Source: Streptomyces albus subsp. albus (GTDB lineage: Bacteria; Actinomycetota; Actinomycetes; Streptomycetales; Streptomycetaceae). From it: 64,000 bases of DNA. A program made the position numbers and the translations under genes. The first letter of the stretch is position 1; every line of letters starts with the position of its first letter. A model generated the notes under the pieces. That model was not told where the DNA came from and did no database searches. It saw only the letters and a list, made by a program, of their open reading frames with translations. This document shows, piece after piece, positions 43,752 to 53,900 of this stretch. Location: the NCBI RefSeq assembly GCF_000719865.1, contig NZ_JOID01000011.1, positions 1 to 64,000 of the forward strand, read 5' to 3'.

Positions 43752-45029
43752 ATGTCGTCCACTCTCTTCGGGGTACCTGAAGAATTCGACGTCATCGTTA
43801 TCGGTGGAGGGCCGGCCGGCTCCACCACCGCGGGACTTCTCGCGCAGCGTGGACACCGCGTCCTCGTTCTCGACCGCGAACGGTTTCCCCGGTATCACGT
43901 CGGGGAGTCGCTCATCCCCGCGTTCATGCGGCCCATGCAGGAGCTGGGCCTGACCGAGCGCATGGACGCCCGCGGCTTTGAGCGCAAGTACGGCGGCACG
44001 CTGGTCTGGGGCAACGCGCAGGTGCCGTGGAACTTCTCGTTCATCGAGGGGACCAGCCACGAGTACGCGTACCACACGCGGCGCGCCGACATGGACTCCC
44101 TGATCCTGGACCGGGCCCGCGAGCTCGGCGCGTTCGTGCTCGAAGAGGCCACCGTCAAGGAGCCCGTCGAGACCGACGGGCGCGTCACCGGAGTCCGCTA
44201 CACGCTGCGCGGCATGGACGGCATGCAGGAGGCGCGGGCGAAGCTGGTCATCGACGCCTCGGGCCAGTCGCGCCTCCTCAGCCGCAAGTACGCGGACGTC
44301 ACCTGGCACGAAGAGCTGCGCAACGTCGCGGTCTGGACGTACTTCGACAACTGTGAGCGGCTGCCCGGGGACGAGTACACCAACATCCTCATCGAGGGCC
44401 TCGACGAGGGCTGGTTCTGGGCGATCCCGATCGACAAGGGCACCATCAGCGTCGGCTACGTGACGCGGTCGGAGGAGGCCAACAAGGAGGGCCGTTCGCT
44501 CCAGGAGCTGTTCTGGAGCGAGGTGGACAAGTCCACCAAGCTCAAGAAGATGCTCGCCGGCGCCAACCAGTCCGCGGGCTGGCGTACCGCGCGCGACTGG
44601 TCGTACACCAGCAAGAGCTTCACCGGCGACGGCTGGGTGTGCGTCGGTGACTCGGCCGCCTTCGTCGATCCGCTGTTCTCCACCGGTGTCGCGCTGGCCA
44701 CGCTGGCCGGCAGCACCCTCGCGAGGATCGTCGACAAGATCATCCAGCATCCGGAGATCGAGGAGCAGGCCCTCAAGCGCTATGTCACCGCGTACCGCGC
44801 CTTCTTCGACGAGATACGGACCTTCGTCGAGCGGTTCTACGACCGTACGAGGTACAAGGAGTTCTACCACAGCCTCGCGACGGAGATGGTCGACCCGGAC
44901 CGCGAGCGCACACCGTCGGCGAACTTCGTGAAGCTGATCTCCGGCCTCAGCGGGAAGCACCCGATGCTCACCCTCACACTCGACGACCTCATCGGCCAGA
45001 GCACCGAGCCGGCCGCCGACAAGAGTTGA
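43752..45029 (+). CDS. FAD-dependent halogenase (CndH-like)
   Basis: 425 aa. FAD motif VIVIGGGPAGSTTAGLL (about 15-31), HVGESLIPAFM, and GFERKYGGTLVWG containing the probable catalytic Lys. GWFWAIPI (about 220-227) is the WxWxIP halogenase motif that blocks monooxygenase chemistry. GDSAAFVDPLFSTGVALAT closes the FAD site. Length and motifs fit the halogenases of PKS/NRPS pathways that chlorinate carrier-bound or free phenolic or pyrrolic units. It needs a flavin reductase, which is not in the window. It leads an apparent operon with the antiporter, regulator and second halogenase. Confidence 0.93.
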   Translation: MSSTLFGVPEEFDVIVIGGGPAGSTTAGLLAQRGHRVLVLDRERFPRYHVGESLIPAFMRPMQELGLTERMDARGFERKYGGTLVWGNAQVPWNFSFIEGTSHEYAYHTRRADMDSLILDRARELGAFVLEEATVKEPVETDGRVTGVRYTLRGMDGMQEARAKLVIDASGQSRLLSRKYADVTWHEELRNVAVWTYFDNCERLPGDEYTNILIEGLDEGWFWAIPIDKGTISVGYVTRSEEANKEGRSLQELFWSEVDKSTKLKKMLAGANQSAGWRTARDWSYTSKSFTGDGWVCVGDSAAFVDPLFSTGVALATLAGSTLARIVDKIIQHPEIEEQALKRYVTAYRAFFDEIRTFVERFYDRTRYKEFYHSLATEMVDPDRERTPSANFVKLISGLSGKHPMLTLTLDDLIGQSTEPAADKS

Positions 45030-45069
45030 CCACCGCCTACAGGAGAAGGGCGGGCGGGACGCCACGGCC

Positions 45070-46329
45070 ATGAGTAGTCACCAGGTGCAACTCCTCTTCA
45101 TCGATCTCGGGCTGATTCTCTTTCTGGCGAGAGGGCTCGGTCACCTTGCGGCCCGGATCAACCAGCCCCCCGTGGTCGGCGAGATCGTCGCGGGTGTTCT
45201 TCTGGGACCCACTCTCTTCGACGGGGCGATCTCCGGACTGCTCTTCCCCGACGACATCCGCCCGCTGCTCACGGGCATGGCGAATGTCGGCGTGGCCCTG
45301 TTCATGTTCGCCGTCGGCCTGGAGCTGGAGGGCTCCACCCTGCGGGGCAGGAGCCGGATCACCGGTGGCGCGGTCCTCGGCTCCACCGCGGTGCCGTTCC
45401 TGCTGGGTGTCGGTCTCGCCTTCTATCTGCTGCGCACCCATGAGACCGGCAACACCGCGGTCTTCGTCGTGTTCATCGGGCTCTCGGTCTCGGTGACGGC
45501 GTTCCCCGTGCTGGCCAGGATTCTCACCGACCGGGGTATCGGCAAGACCGCGGTCGGCGGGATCGCACTCGCCACAGCGGCATCGGTGGACGTCGTCGCC
45601 TGGAGTGTCCTCGCGGGGGTCCAGGCGACGGCGGGCGGTGGTGGCGAGCACTGGCGGACGATGCTCGCCTTCCCGTACCTCATCGTGATGATGTACGTCG
45701 TGCGGCCGGTGCTGCGCGCCCTGTTCGTCAGGGACGGCAAGGCGGTCGCCTTCGCTCCGTGGCACTTCGCCCTGGTGCTCATCGGCGTGTTGCTGTCGGC
45801 GACGGCGACCGAGGCGATGGGCATGCACTTCATCTTCGGCGCCTTCCTGTTCGGCACGGTCGTCCCCCGGGAGAAGACCCTCGCCCTGCGGACCGAGATC
45901 CATGACCACACGGCACAGGTCACCTCGGTGCTGCTGCCCGTCTACTTCGTGGTGGCCGGTCTCAAGGTGGATCTCGGCTCCCTGCGGGGTGGCGACTTCA
46001 TCGAGCTGGGCGTGATCCTGCTCGTCGCGGTCGCCGGCAAGTTCGGCGGGACCTATCTCGGGGCCCGCAGCCAGGGACTGCCCCCGCGGCCGTCCGCGGC
46101 TCTCGGGGTGCTGATGAACACCCGGGGCCTGACCGAACTGGTCATCCTCGGAGTCGGTCTCCAGCTCGGCCTGCTCGACGCCGGTCTGTACTCCCTGGTC
46201 GTCGTGATGGCCGTGGTCACCACGGCCATGACCGGTCCGCTGCTGACGCTCATCTACCGCACACCCGTGGAGGTCCCCCGGGTTCCGGAAACCGCGAACC
46301 CGGAACCCGTGACCTCTTCCCGGACCTAG
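45070..46329 (+). CDS. CPA2-family cation/proton antiporter
   Basis: 419 aa with about twelve membrane helices. The start (FIDLGLILFLARGLGHLA, QPPVVGEIVAGVLLGPTL) and the core GIALATAASVDVVAWSVL match the KefB/NapA-like Na+/H+ or K+/H+ exchangers. No C-terminal TrkA domain is present. Such antiporters occur in many secondary-metabolite clusters and may take part in export or in resistance to ionophoric products. It lies 40 nt after the halogenase and 16 nt before the LAL regulator. Confidence 0.9.
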   Translation: MSSHQVQLLFIDLGLILFLARGLGHLAARINQPPVVGEIVAGVLLGPTLFDGAISGLLFPDDIRPLLTGMANVGVALFMFAVGLELEGSTLRGRSRITGGAVLGSTAVPFLLGVGLAFYLLRTHETGNTAVFVVFIGLSVSVTAFPVLARILTDRGIGKTAVGGIALATAASVDVVAWSVLAGVQATAGGGGEHWRTMLAFPYLIVMMYVVRPVLRALFVRDGKAVAFAPWHFALVLIGVLLSATATEAMGMHFIFGAFLFGTVVPREKTLALRTEIHDHTAQVTSVLLPVYFVVAGLKVDLGSLRGGDFIELGVILLVAVAGKFGGTYLGARSQGLPPRPSAALGVLMNTRGLTELVILGVGLQLGLLDAGLYSLVVVMAVVTTAMTGPLLTLIYRTPVEVPRVPETANPEPVTSSRT

Positions 46330-46345
46330 GAAGGGAGGAACGAAC

Positions 46346-49087
46346 ATGCGGCTGGTCGGACTCGACCGGGAACTGTCCGAGCTCTCGGAGCTGTTCCAGG
46401 CCTGCGTTCACGGCGCGGGCGGCGGCGCGGCGGTGATCGGCGGTGCGACGGGCTGCGGCAAGACGGAGCTGCTCACCGCCCTGAAAGGCGAGGCATGGGA
46501 CCGGGGCTTCCTGGTCCTGGACGCGGTGGGTTCGTGGCCGGAACGCCGGTCGCCGGGGAGCGTCCTGAGACAGCTTCTCCGGTCGGCCGGCGCTCCGCCG
46601 GGAGCCGCCTCGCTCCTTGACGACCTGCACGGCGGGTGCGAAGCGTCCGGGGAGGACACGGGCGACCTGCCGCGGACGCTCGACGCGGCCACCACCGACA
46701 TCCTGCACCGGCTGTGCGCCGAGGTGATCCGTGCGGCGGAGGAGGTCCCCGTACTGCTGTGCGTGGACGACGTCCAGTTCACCGATCCCCTGTCGCTGCA
46801 CTGGCTGCTCCACCTGATCCGCCAGTTGCGCCGGGCCCGGGTGGTCCTCGCGCTCACCGAATGCCCGCTGTCACGTCCGGCCCATCCCCAACTGCACGCC
46901 GAACTACTGCGCCAGCCCAACTACCGCGGTCTGACGCTGAGTACGCTGTCGCCCGCCGGGGTCACGGCGCTGCTCGCGGCGCACCGGGGCACCGCCCCGG
47001 ACCCGGACTTCGCCGAGCGGTGCCACCGGGTCAGCGGCGGAAACCCGCTGCTGGTCCGGGCCCTGCTGGAGGACTCCCGCTACGCCTCCGACCCGAGCAC
47101 GGTGGTCGTCGGGGACACCTACGGCGACACCCTCCTGAGCTGCCTGCACCGCGGACAACCCGCTCTGCTGCGCCTCGCCCGGGCGCTGGCCGCACTCGAC
47201 GGGGACATCCACGCCCCCGGCCATCTCGCGCGGCTCACCGGCCTGGAGCCGGCCGTCGTCGTCCGCGGCGCCCGGGCGCTGGAGTCCGCGGGGCTCCTGG
47301 ACGGCATCCGGCTGCGGCACCCGGTGGCCGCCCAGGCCGTGCTGGAGGGGCTGAGCGCGGCGGAGCGGAGCGCGTTGCACCGCGAGGCGGCCCTGATGTG
47401 CTACGAGGAAGGTGTCGCCGCCACCCGTACCGCCCGCCACCTGCGCAACTGTGCCCCTGAGGGCGGATCACTGCCGTGGGCGGTGCCCTTGCTGCGCGAG
47501 GCGGCGGAGCGCCATCTGAACGGCAACCGGGTGGCCGAGGCCCACTCCTGCCTGGAGGCGGCCCTGCGCTTCGGGGGCGACGACGGCGAACGGGTCGGCC
47601 TGCGCGCCCTGCTGGCCTCCACCTCCTGGATGCTCAACCCGTCGATCAGCACTCCCCATCTCGGTGAACTGGCCATTGCCCTCAGCGACGGCCGGCTGTC
47701 CGCCCGGCACACGCTGATGCTGGCCAAGTACCTGTTGTGGCACGGCCGCTTCGACGAGGCGGTGCGCGCCGTCGCCCAGATGGACGACCGGGACGAGCGC
47801 GCCGACCCCGAGTACGCGGCCGAGGTGCGCGCCACCTGGGAACTGCTCTCCGTCACCTATCCGGTGGTGCTGGCCCCCACCCGGGGCGAGCCGGCGCACG
47901 ACGACCCGCGCTCGCTGAGCGCCATGGCGCTGTCGCGGGTACTCGGACAGGGGCCCTCCGAGGGCGCCGTGGCCGACGCCGAGACCGCGCTGCGCGCCAT
48001 GCGGCTCGGCAAGCACACCCAGGAGTGGCTGATGTGCGCGGTGGCGGCGCTGTCGTTCGGCGACCGGCCGGAGAGCGCCGCCCGCTGGTGCGACCACTGG
48101 CTGGAGGAGGCGCGGGCCCGCAAGGTCCCCCTGTGGGTGGCCGAGTTCGCGTCCCTCCGCGCGGGCATCGCGCTGCGGTTGGGCGACCTGACCGGCGCCC
48201 GGGCACTGGCGGAGACCGCGCTCGCCCAAGTGCCCGCGGACAGCTGGGGCGTCTGTATCGGCGGCCCGCTGGCCAATCTGATCCAGGCGGCGACCGACAC
48301 CCGGGACTTCGCGGCCGCCGCCGAATACGTGGCGCAGCCGGTGCCCGACGGCATGTTCTCCAGCCGGTTCGGGCTCTACTACCTGCACGCCAGGGGCTGC
48401 TTCCAGCTGGAGACCGGACGCCCGTACGCCGCTCTCGACGACTTCACACGGTGCGGCGAGCTGATGACGAGCTGGGGGTTCGACCAGCCGACCCTGCTGC
48501 CCTGGCGCAGCAGCGCGGCCCGCGCCCATCTCGCCCTCTCGGATGTGCGGGCGGCCCGGGCGCTCGCGGACGAGCAGGCCGTGCTCGCGGGCGGGGAACC
48601 GTCCCGCGCGCGCGGGATCTCGCTGCGCGTGTGCGCCGCCACCCGGGAACCGGGCGACCGGACCGCTCTGCTGGAAGAAGCCGTGACGAACCTCCGTTCC
48701 TGCGGTGACCGGTTCCAGCTGTCGGGCGCGCTGGGCGAGCTGGGCCGCGCGTACGCCGTCGCCGGTCACACCTCCCGGGCCCGGCTCGCGCTGGACGAGT
48801 CCAAGCGCCTGGAGCGGGAGTGCGGCGCCGGGGCGTCCTCGCACGGGCCCCCGGCCTGGAGCCCCGTGTCCGCGGAGGGCGAGCGGGCGCTCGGCCGGCT
48901 GAGCGGCGCGGAACGGCGGGTCGTCGCCCTCGCCGCGCAGGGCCGGACCAACAAGGAGATCGCCGACACGCTGACCGTCACGGTGAGCACGGTCGAACAA
49001 CACCTCACGAAGGCCTTCCGGAAACTCGGTGTCCGGACCCGTAGGGAACTGCCGAGAAAGCACTTCCCGGAAGCGGCAGCGAGATGA
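46346..49087 (+). CDS. LAL-type LuxR-family regulator
   Basis: 913 aa; the ATG follows GGGAGG. The N-terminal ATPase module has Walker A GGATGCGKTE (about 32-41) and a Walker B-like VLLCVDDVQF. A long middle region carries helical repeats (TPR/MalT-like). The C-terminal LuxR helix-turn-helix (about 850-905) reads LSGAERRVVALAAQG, NKEIADTLTVTVSTVEQHL, KLGVRTRREL. Large ATP-binding LuxR regulators are usual pathway-specific activators of PKS clusters, so it is the best candidate to activate this one. It sits between antiporter and second halogenase on the same strand. Confidence 0.93.
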   Translation: MRLVGLDRELSELSELFQACVHGAGGGAAVIGGATGCGKTELLTALKGEAWDRGFLVLDAVGSWPERRSPGSVLRQLLRSAGAPPGAASLLDDLHGGCEASGEDTGDLPRTLDAATTDILHRLCAEVIRAAEEVPVLLCVDDVQFTDPLSLHWLLHLIRQLRRARVVLALTECPLSRPAHPQLHAELLRQPNYRGLTLSTLSPAGVTALLAAHRGTAPDPDFAERCHRVSGGNPLLVRALLEDSRYASDPSTVVVGDTYGDTLLSCLHRGQPALLRLARALAALDGDIHAPGHLARLTGLEPAVVVRGARALESAGLLDGIRLRHPVAAQAVLEGLSAAERSALHREAALMCYEEGVAATRTARHLRNCAPEGGSLPWAVPLLREAAERHLNGNRVAEAHSCLEAALRFGGDDGERVGLRALLASTSWMLNPSISTPHLGELAIALSDGRLSARHTLMLAKYLLWHGRFDEAVRAVAQMDDRDERADPEYAAEVRATWELLSVTYPVVLAPTRGEPAHDDPRSLSAMALSRVLGQGPSEGAVADAETALRAMRLGKHTQEWLMCAVAALSFGDRPESAARWCDHWLEEARARKVPLWVAEFASLRAGIALRLGDLTGARALAETALAQVPADSWGVCIGGPLANLIQAATDTRDFAAAAEYVAQPVPDGMFSSRFGLYYLHARGCFQLETGRPYAALDDFTRCGELMTSWGFDQPTLLPWRSSAARAHLALSDVRAARALADEQAVLAGGEPSRARGISLRVCAATREPGDRTALLEEAVTNLRSCGDRFQLSGALGELGRAYAVAGHTSRARLALDESKRLERECGAGASSHGPPAWSPVSAEGERALGRLSGAERRVVALAAQGRTNKEIADTLTVTVSTVEQHLTKAFRKLGVRTRRELPRKHFPEAAAR

Positions 49088-49117
49088 GCAGGCACCCCGC
49101 ATATCGGAGAGAGACAG

Positions 49118-50791
49118 GTGAGCGACTTGCCGCGCAAGGACTCGAAGAAAACGACGAGCGATCAGTACGACGTGGCGATTCTCGGCAGTGGAATGGCCGG
49201 CGGCATGCTGGGCGCGGTACTCGCCCGCAACGGCGTCAAGGTTCTGCTGCTCGACGCGGGTACGCACCCGCGATTCGCGGTTGGTGAATCGACGATCCCG
49301 TACACCTCGGGCATGACCCGGCTGATCGCCGACCGGTACAAGGTTCCCGAGCTGGAGGCACTGTCCAGCTTCAAGGGGATCCGCAAGGAAGTGTCCCGGA
49401 ACTGCGGCCAGAAGCAGAACTTCGGCTTCGTCTATCACCGCGAGGGCCGGCCGCAGAACCCCGAGGAGGTCAACCAGCTGGTGGTCCCGTCGCTCCTCAG
49501 GACCGAGACACACCTGTTCCGCCAGGACATCGACGCCTACCTCTTCCACTTGGCGGTGAAGTACGGCGCGGTTCCCCAACTGGCCACCCGCATCGCGGAC
49601 ATCGAGATCGACCCGGATTCCGGCGCGGTGCTGCGCACCGAGGCCGGCAAGGAGTTCCGCGCGAGCTACGTCATCGACGGCAGCGGCTTCCGCTCCCCGC
49701 TGGCGGAGAAGTTCGGCCTGCGGGAGACGCCCACCCGGGCGCGCACTCACTCGCGCAGCCTCTTCACCCACATGGTAGGGGTCCGCCCGTACGACGAGTC
49801 GCCGAACGGCCGGAAGCACAAGCAGCCGAATCCGTGGCACAACGGCACGCTGCACCACGTGTTCGACGGCGGCTGGCTGTGGGTCATCCCGTTCGACAAT
49901 CACGAGGACTCCCTCAACCCGCTGTGCAGTGTCGGCCTGACGTTCGACCCGCGGGTCTTCCCCAAGGGCCAGGCCACTCCGGAGCAGGAGTTCGACGACT
50001 TCCTGAAGCGGTTCCCGGAGATAGCCTGGCAGTTCCAGGGAGCCAAGGCCGTCCGGCCGTGGGTGTCCACCGGCCGGCTCCAGTACTCGGCCAAGCAGGT
50101 CGTGGGGGAGCGGTTCTGCCTCACCTCGCACGCGGCGGGATTCATCGACGCGCTCTACTCGCGCGGTCTGACCAACACCATGGAGCTGGTCAACGCTCTC
50201 GGATGGCGGCTGATCGCCGCTTCCCGCGACGGTGACTGGTCGCTGGAGCGGTTCTCGTACCTGGAGAGCCTCCAGCAGGGTCTCTTCGACTTCCACGACG
50301 ACCTCGTCTACAGCTCGTTCGTGGGCTTCCGCGACTACGAGCTGTGGAACGCGGTCAACCGGACCTGGATGCTCGGCACCATGCTCGGCAACGTGATGCT
50401 CGAGGACGCCTACTACCGGTTCGACACCACCGGCGACGCCCAGGTCTTCCTCGACCTCGAACGGAGCGAGCACCCCGGTTCACCGCTGCCGGTGAGCGCC
50501 GGATTCAATGAGATGGGAACGATGACCCGGAAGCTCTGCGAATCCGTGGAGGACGGGAAAACGACGCCGGGAGATGCGGCCAAGCGCATTCTTCGGCATA
50601 TTGAGCAGGCCGATTTCATCTCCCCGTCGTTCCGGCTGGGGAACGAGAGCACCCGCTGCTTCGCGATGAGTCCGGGCAAGATGGCGGTAAATGCCGTCTG
50701 GTCGCGCCGCGAGGCGCCGCCCGAGATCGGCCGGCGCATGATCAACGCCAGTAAGGGGCTGGTCAGGACGCGCCTCCGGGACTTCAAGTGA
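49118..50791 (+). CDS. FAD-dependent halogenase, second subtype
   Basis: 557 aa from GTG 49118, preceded by GGAGAGA. FAD motif VAILGSGMAGGMLGAVL (about 20), FAVGESTIPYTSGM, and GQKQNFGFVYHREG (about 98-111) with the probable catalytic Lys. GGWLWVIPF (about 250-258) is the WxWxIP motif. It is about 130 residues longer than the halogenase at 43752 and clearly from another subfamily, resembling the long halogenases of macrolide and enediyne pathways. Two different halogenases suggest two sites or two substrate forms. It is the last gene of its operon and is closed by a strong terminator 26 nt later. Confidence 0.92.
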   Translation: MSDLPRKDSKKTTSDQYDVAILGSGMAGGMLGAVLARNGVKVLLLDAGTHPRFAVGESTIPYTSGMTRLIADRYKVPELEALSSFKGIRKEVSRNCGQKQNFGFVYHREGRPQNPEEVNQLVVPSLLRTETHLFRQDIDAYLFHLAVKYGAVPQLATRIADIEIDPDSGAVLRTEAGKEFRASYVIDGSGFRSPLAEKFGLRETPTRARTHSRSLFTHMVGVRPYDESPNGRKHKQPNPWHNGTLHHVFDGGWLWVIPFDNHEDSLNPLCSVGLTFDPRVFPKGQATPEQEFDDFLKRFPEIAWQFQGAKAVRPWVSTGRLQYSAKQVVGERFCLTSHAAGFIDALYSRGLTNTMELVNALGWRLIAASRDGDWSLERFSYLESLQQGLFDFHDDLVYSSFVGFRDYELWNAVNRTWMLGTMLGNVMLEDAYYRFDTTGDAQVFLDLERSEHPGSPLPVSAGFNEMGTMTRKLCESVEDGKTTPGDAAKRILRHIEQADFISPSFRLGNESTRCFAMSPGKMAVNAVWSRREAPPEIGRRMINASKGLVRTRLRDFK

Positions 50792-50817
50792 CCCCAGACC
50801 GCCTCTAGGGGTTCTCC

Positions 50818-50855
50818 GTGGTGAACACCCCTGACAGGTCAGGGGTGTTCACCAC
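50818..50855 (+). terminator. Strong intrinsic terminator after the second halogenase
   Basis: A perfect 18-bp stem, GTGGTGAACACCCCTGAC (50818-50835) with its complement (50838-50855), separated by only AG. It is the clearest terminator in the window and separates the halogenase operon from the PKS operon. Confidence 0.9.
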
Positions 50856-50879
50856 TTCCAGGCTGATATAAATTCATCT

Positions 50880-50888
50880 GGATTGCTT
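50880..50888 (-). promoter_or_regulatory. Copy of the GCAATC element near the PKS start
   Basis: On the minus strand it reads AAGCAATCC, eight of nine bases like the copies at 27419 and 32368. It lies 33-41 bp before the PKS ATG, next to an AT-rich GATATAAATTCAT stretch that may be the promoter. Confidence 0.4.
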
Positions 50889-50920
50889 CGGAATTCCGAT
50901 TCTCAACAAGAGGGCGGGCA

Positions 50921-53900
50921 ATGGACGCACATTCAGAGTTCGAGGACCCGGGGAAACTCGTCGCCATTGTTGGTATGGCTGGAAAATTTCCGGGGGCGCC
51001 CGATGTCGACAGCCTGTGGAATCTGATGATGGAAGGCGGGGACGGTATAGGCCCCGTCCCCGCCGACCGCTGGGACAGCACGGCGCAGCTCGACCCCGAG
51101 AAGGAGATCCAGGCGGTCGGCGGCTTTCTGGACGGCGTCGACCGCTTCGACGCCGGCTTCTTCGGCATCTCGCCCCGTGAGGCCGAGGCCATCGACCCGC
51201 AGCAGCGTCTGATGCTCGAAGTGGGCTGGCGGGCCATCGAGGACGCCGGCCAGCGGGCCGGCTCCCTCGCGGGCACCCGCACCGGTGTGTACGTGGGCGC
51301 CTCCTGGCACGACTACGAGCTCCTGCGCAAGGAGCGCGAGGCCCAGCCCACCCCGCACAGCCTCGTCGGCAACGCGCTCGACGTGATCGCCGCCCGTCTC
51401 TCGTACTTCCTCAAGGTCCGGGGCCCCAGCATGACCGTGGAGACCGGCTGCTCCTCCTCGCTCGTGGCCCTGCACCTCGCCTCCCAGGCCCTGCGCGAGG
51501 GGGAGATCGAGGCCGCGGTCGTCGGCGGCACCAACCTCATGCTCGATCCGCACGTGACCGTGGGACTCACCCACTTCGGAGGGCTCTCACCGGACGGACG
51601 GTGCAAGGCGTTCGCCGCCTCGGCCAACGGATTCGTACGCGGTGAGGGCGTCGCCGCCCTCTACGTGAAGACCCTGGAGCGCGCCCTGGCCGACGGCGAC
51701 CGCGTCCACGGGGTGGTCGTCAACACGGTGGTGAACAACGACGGCGGCGGCGACAGCCTGGTGACCCCCAGCCCTCAGGGCCAGGAGGACCTGCTGCGCC
51801 GCGCCTACGGCGGCGGAGCCGTGCCGCAGGGCGCTCCCGCGTACATCGAGGCACACGGCACCGGCACCGGGCGTGGCGACCCGGTCGAGGCCACCACCAT
51901 CGGGCGGGTCCTCGGCGGGGGACGGGCCGCCGACCCGTTGCTCATCGGCTCGGTGAAGACGAACATCGGGCATCTCGAGGCCAGCGCGGGCCTGGCGGGC
52001 CTCATCAAGATCCTGCTCGCGCTGAAGCACCGCGTGGTGCCCCCCAGCCTGCACTCCGCCGAACTCAACCCGGCCATCCCCTTCGACGACATCAACCTGC
52101 GGGTGGTGCGCGAGCCGACCCCCCTGCCGGAGACCGGCCCCCTCTACCTCGGGGTCAACTCCTTCGGCTGGGGCGGCACCAACGCCCATGTGGTCGTCAC
52201 GGACCCGCCCGTGACGGCCGGGGACGACGCCCCGCGGCTCCGCCCGGCGACCGGGCTGCCCGCCCTCGTACCCCTGTCGGCGAAGGACGCGCCCGCCCTC
52301 GGACTGCGCGCCGCGGAACTGGCGCCCCTGGTGCCGGACGCAGCCGGGGAGGTCGCCGCCCAGGCCGGTGCCCTCGCCTGGCGCCGCGACCACTTCCCCG
52401 TCCGCGCGGCCCTCGTGGCGCAGGACACCCCGGCGGAGCTTCGTACCGGCCTGCTCGCCCTCGCCGCCGCGCCGGACGCCGAACCCGCGACGCCCGGTCT
52501 GGTGGCCGGTACCGCGGTGGCCCCCGGCGGCACCGCGTTCGTCTTCCCCGGACAGGGCTCCCAGTGGAGCGGCATGGGGGTCGAACTCTTCCGGGACAGC
52601 CCGCTGTTCGCCTCCGTCGTCACCCGCTGTGCCGAGGCACTGCGCCCGCACACCGACTGGAACCTGCTGGACATCTTCTCCGGGGACGCCGACGAGGAAT
52701 GGACGAACCGCATCGACATGCTCCAGCCCACGCTCTGGGCGATGTCCCTCGGCCTCGCCGAGCTCTGGCGCGCCTCGGGCGTCGAGCCGGACGTCGTCCT
52801 GGGCCACAGCCAGGGCGAGATCACCGCGGCGACGCTCGCCGGAGTCCTCTCGTACGAGGACGCCGCCCTGGTCATGGCCCGGCGCAGCGCCATCGCCCGC
52901 CGTGCCTCCGGGCACGGGCGGATGCTCGCCGTGGACCTGGACCGGGAGGCCGCGCTGGCCGCGCTGGAGGGTTTCGAGGACAGCGTCTCCCTCGCGGTGC
53001 ACAACGGCCCCAGCTCCTGCGTGCTCTCCGGTGAGAAGGAGGCCGTGCTGATGCTCAAGGAGCTCCTCGACGCCGAGGGCACCTACTGCCGGCTGGTCAA
53101 CGTCGACTACGCGTCGCACAGCCCGCAGATGGACCCGCTGCGCGAGGACCTGATGGCCGCCCTGGAACCGGTCCGCCCGCGCGACGCGGCGATCGGCCTG
53201 ATGTCGACCGTGCGGCGGCGCCGCCTGGACGGGCCCGAGATGGACGGCGCCTACTGGGTGGAGAACCTCAGGAATCCCGTGCAGTTCGCCGATGCCATGG
53301 GCGCGCTGCTCGACGAGGGCATCACCCACGTCGTGGAGATCAGCCCGCACCCCGTCCTCGCCCCGGCCGTCGAGCAGCTGGTGGCCGGCCGGGCCCGCCG
53401 GGCAGCGGTCCTGACCACCATGCGCCGCCACCACGGCGGCACCGCGGACGTCGCCGGCGCCCTGGCCCGCGGCTACGTCGCCGGTCTCGAACCGTTCGGC
53501 CACCTGCCCCGGACCGCGTACCCCGGGGTGCCCGGATACCCGCTGCGGCAGGACCGCTACTGGACCGCCGAACGCCCCCGGGGCTCCGGCGCCGCCCGTG
53601 GTTTCGACACCGCGCTCCTCCCCGCCCCCGGGGAGGAGGACGTCCGGCACGGGGCCCTGGAGCTGTCCCTCGGCAACCCGTCCTGGCTGGAGGACCACCA
53701 GGTGCACGGCACCCCCGTGGTGCCCGGCGCCGGCATCCTCGCCGTGGCCGTCAACACGGCACAGGCGCTGCCCGGCCCCGCCGTCCGGCGCCTGGAGAAG
53801 ATCCGCTTCCGCAAGGAGGTGGCGGTGACCGAGGACATCACCCGCCTCACCGCCGAGTGGCGCGGCGGATCCGCCGGCGGCGCCTTCCGGCTGCTGTCGC

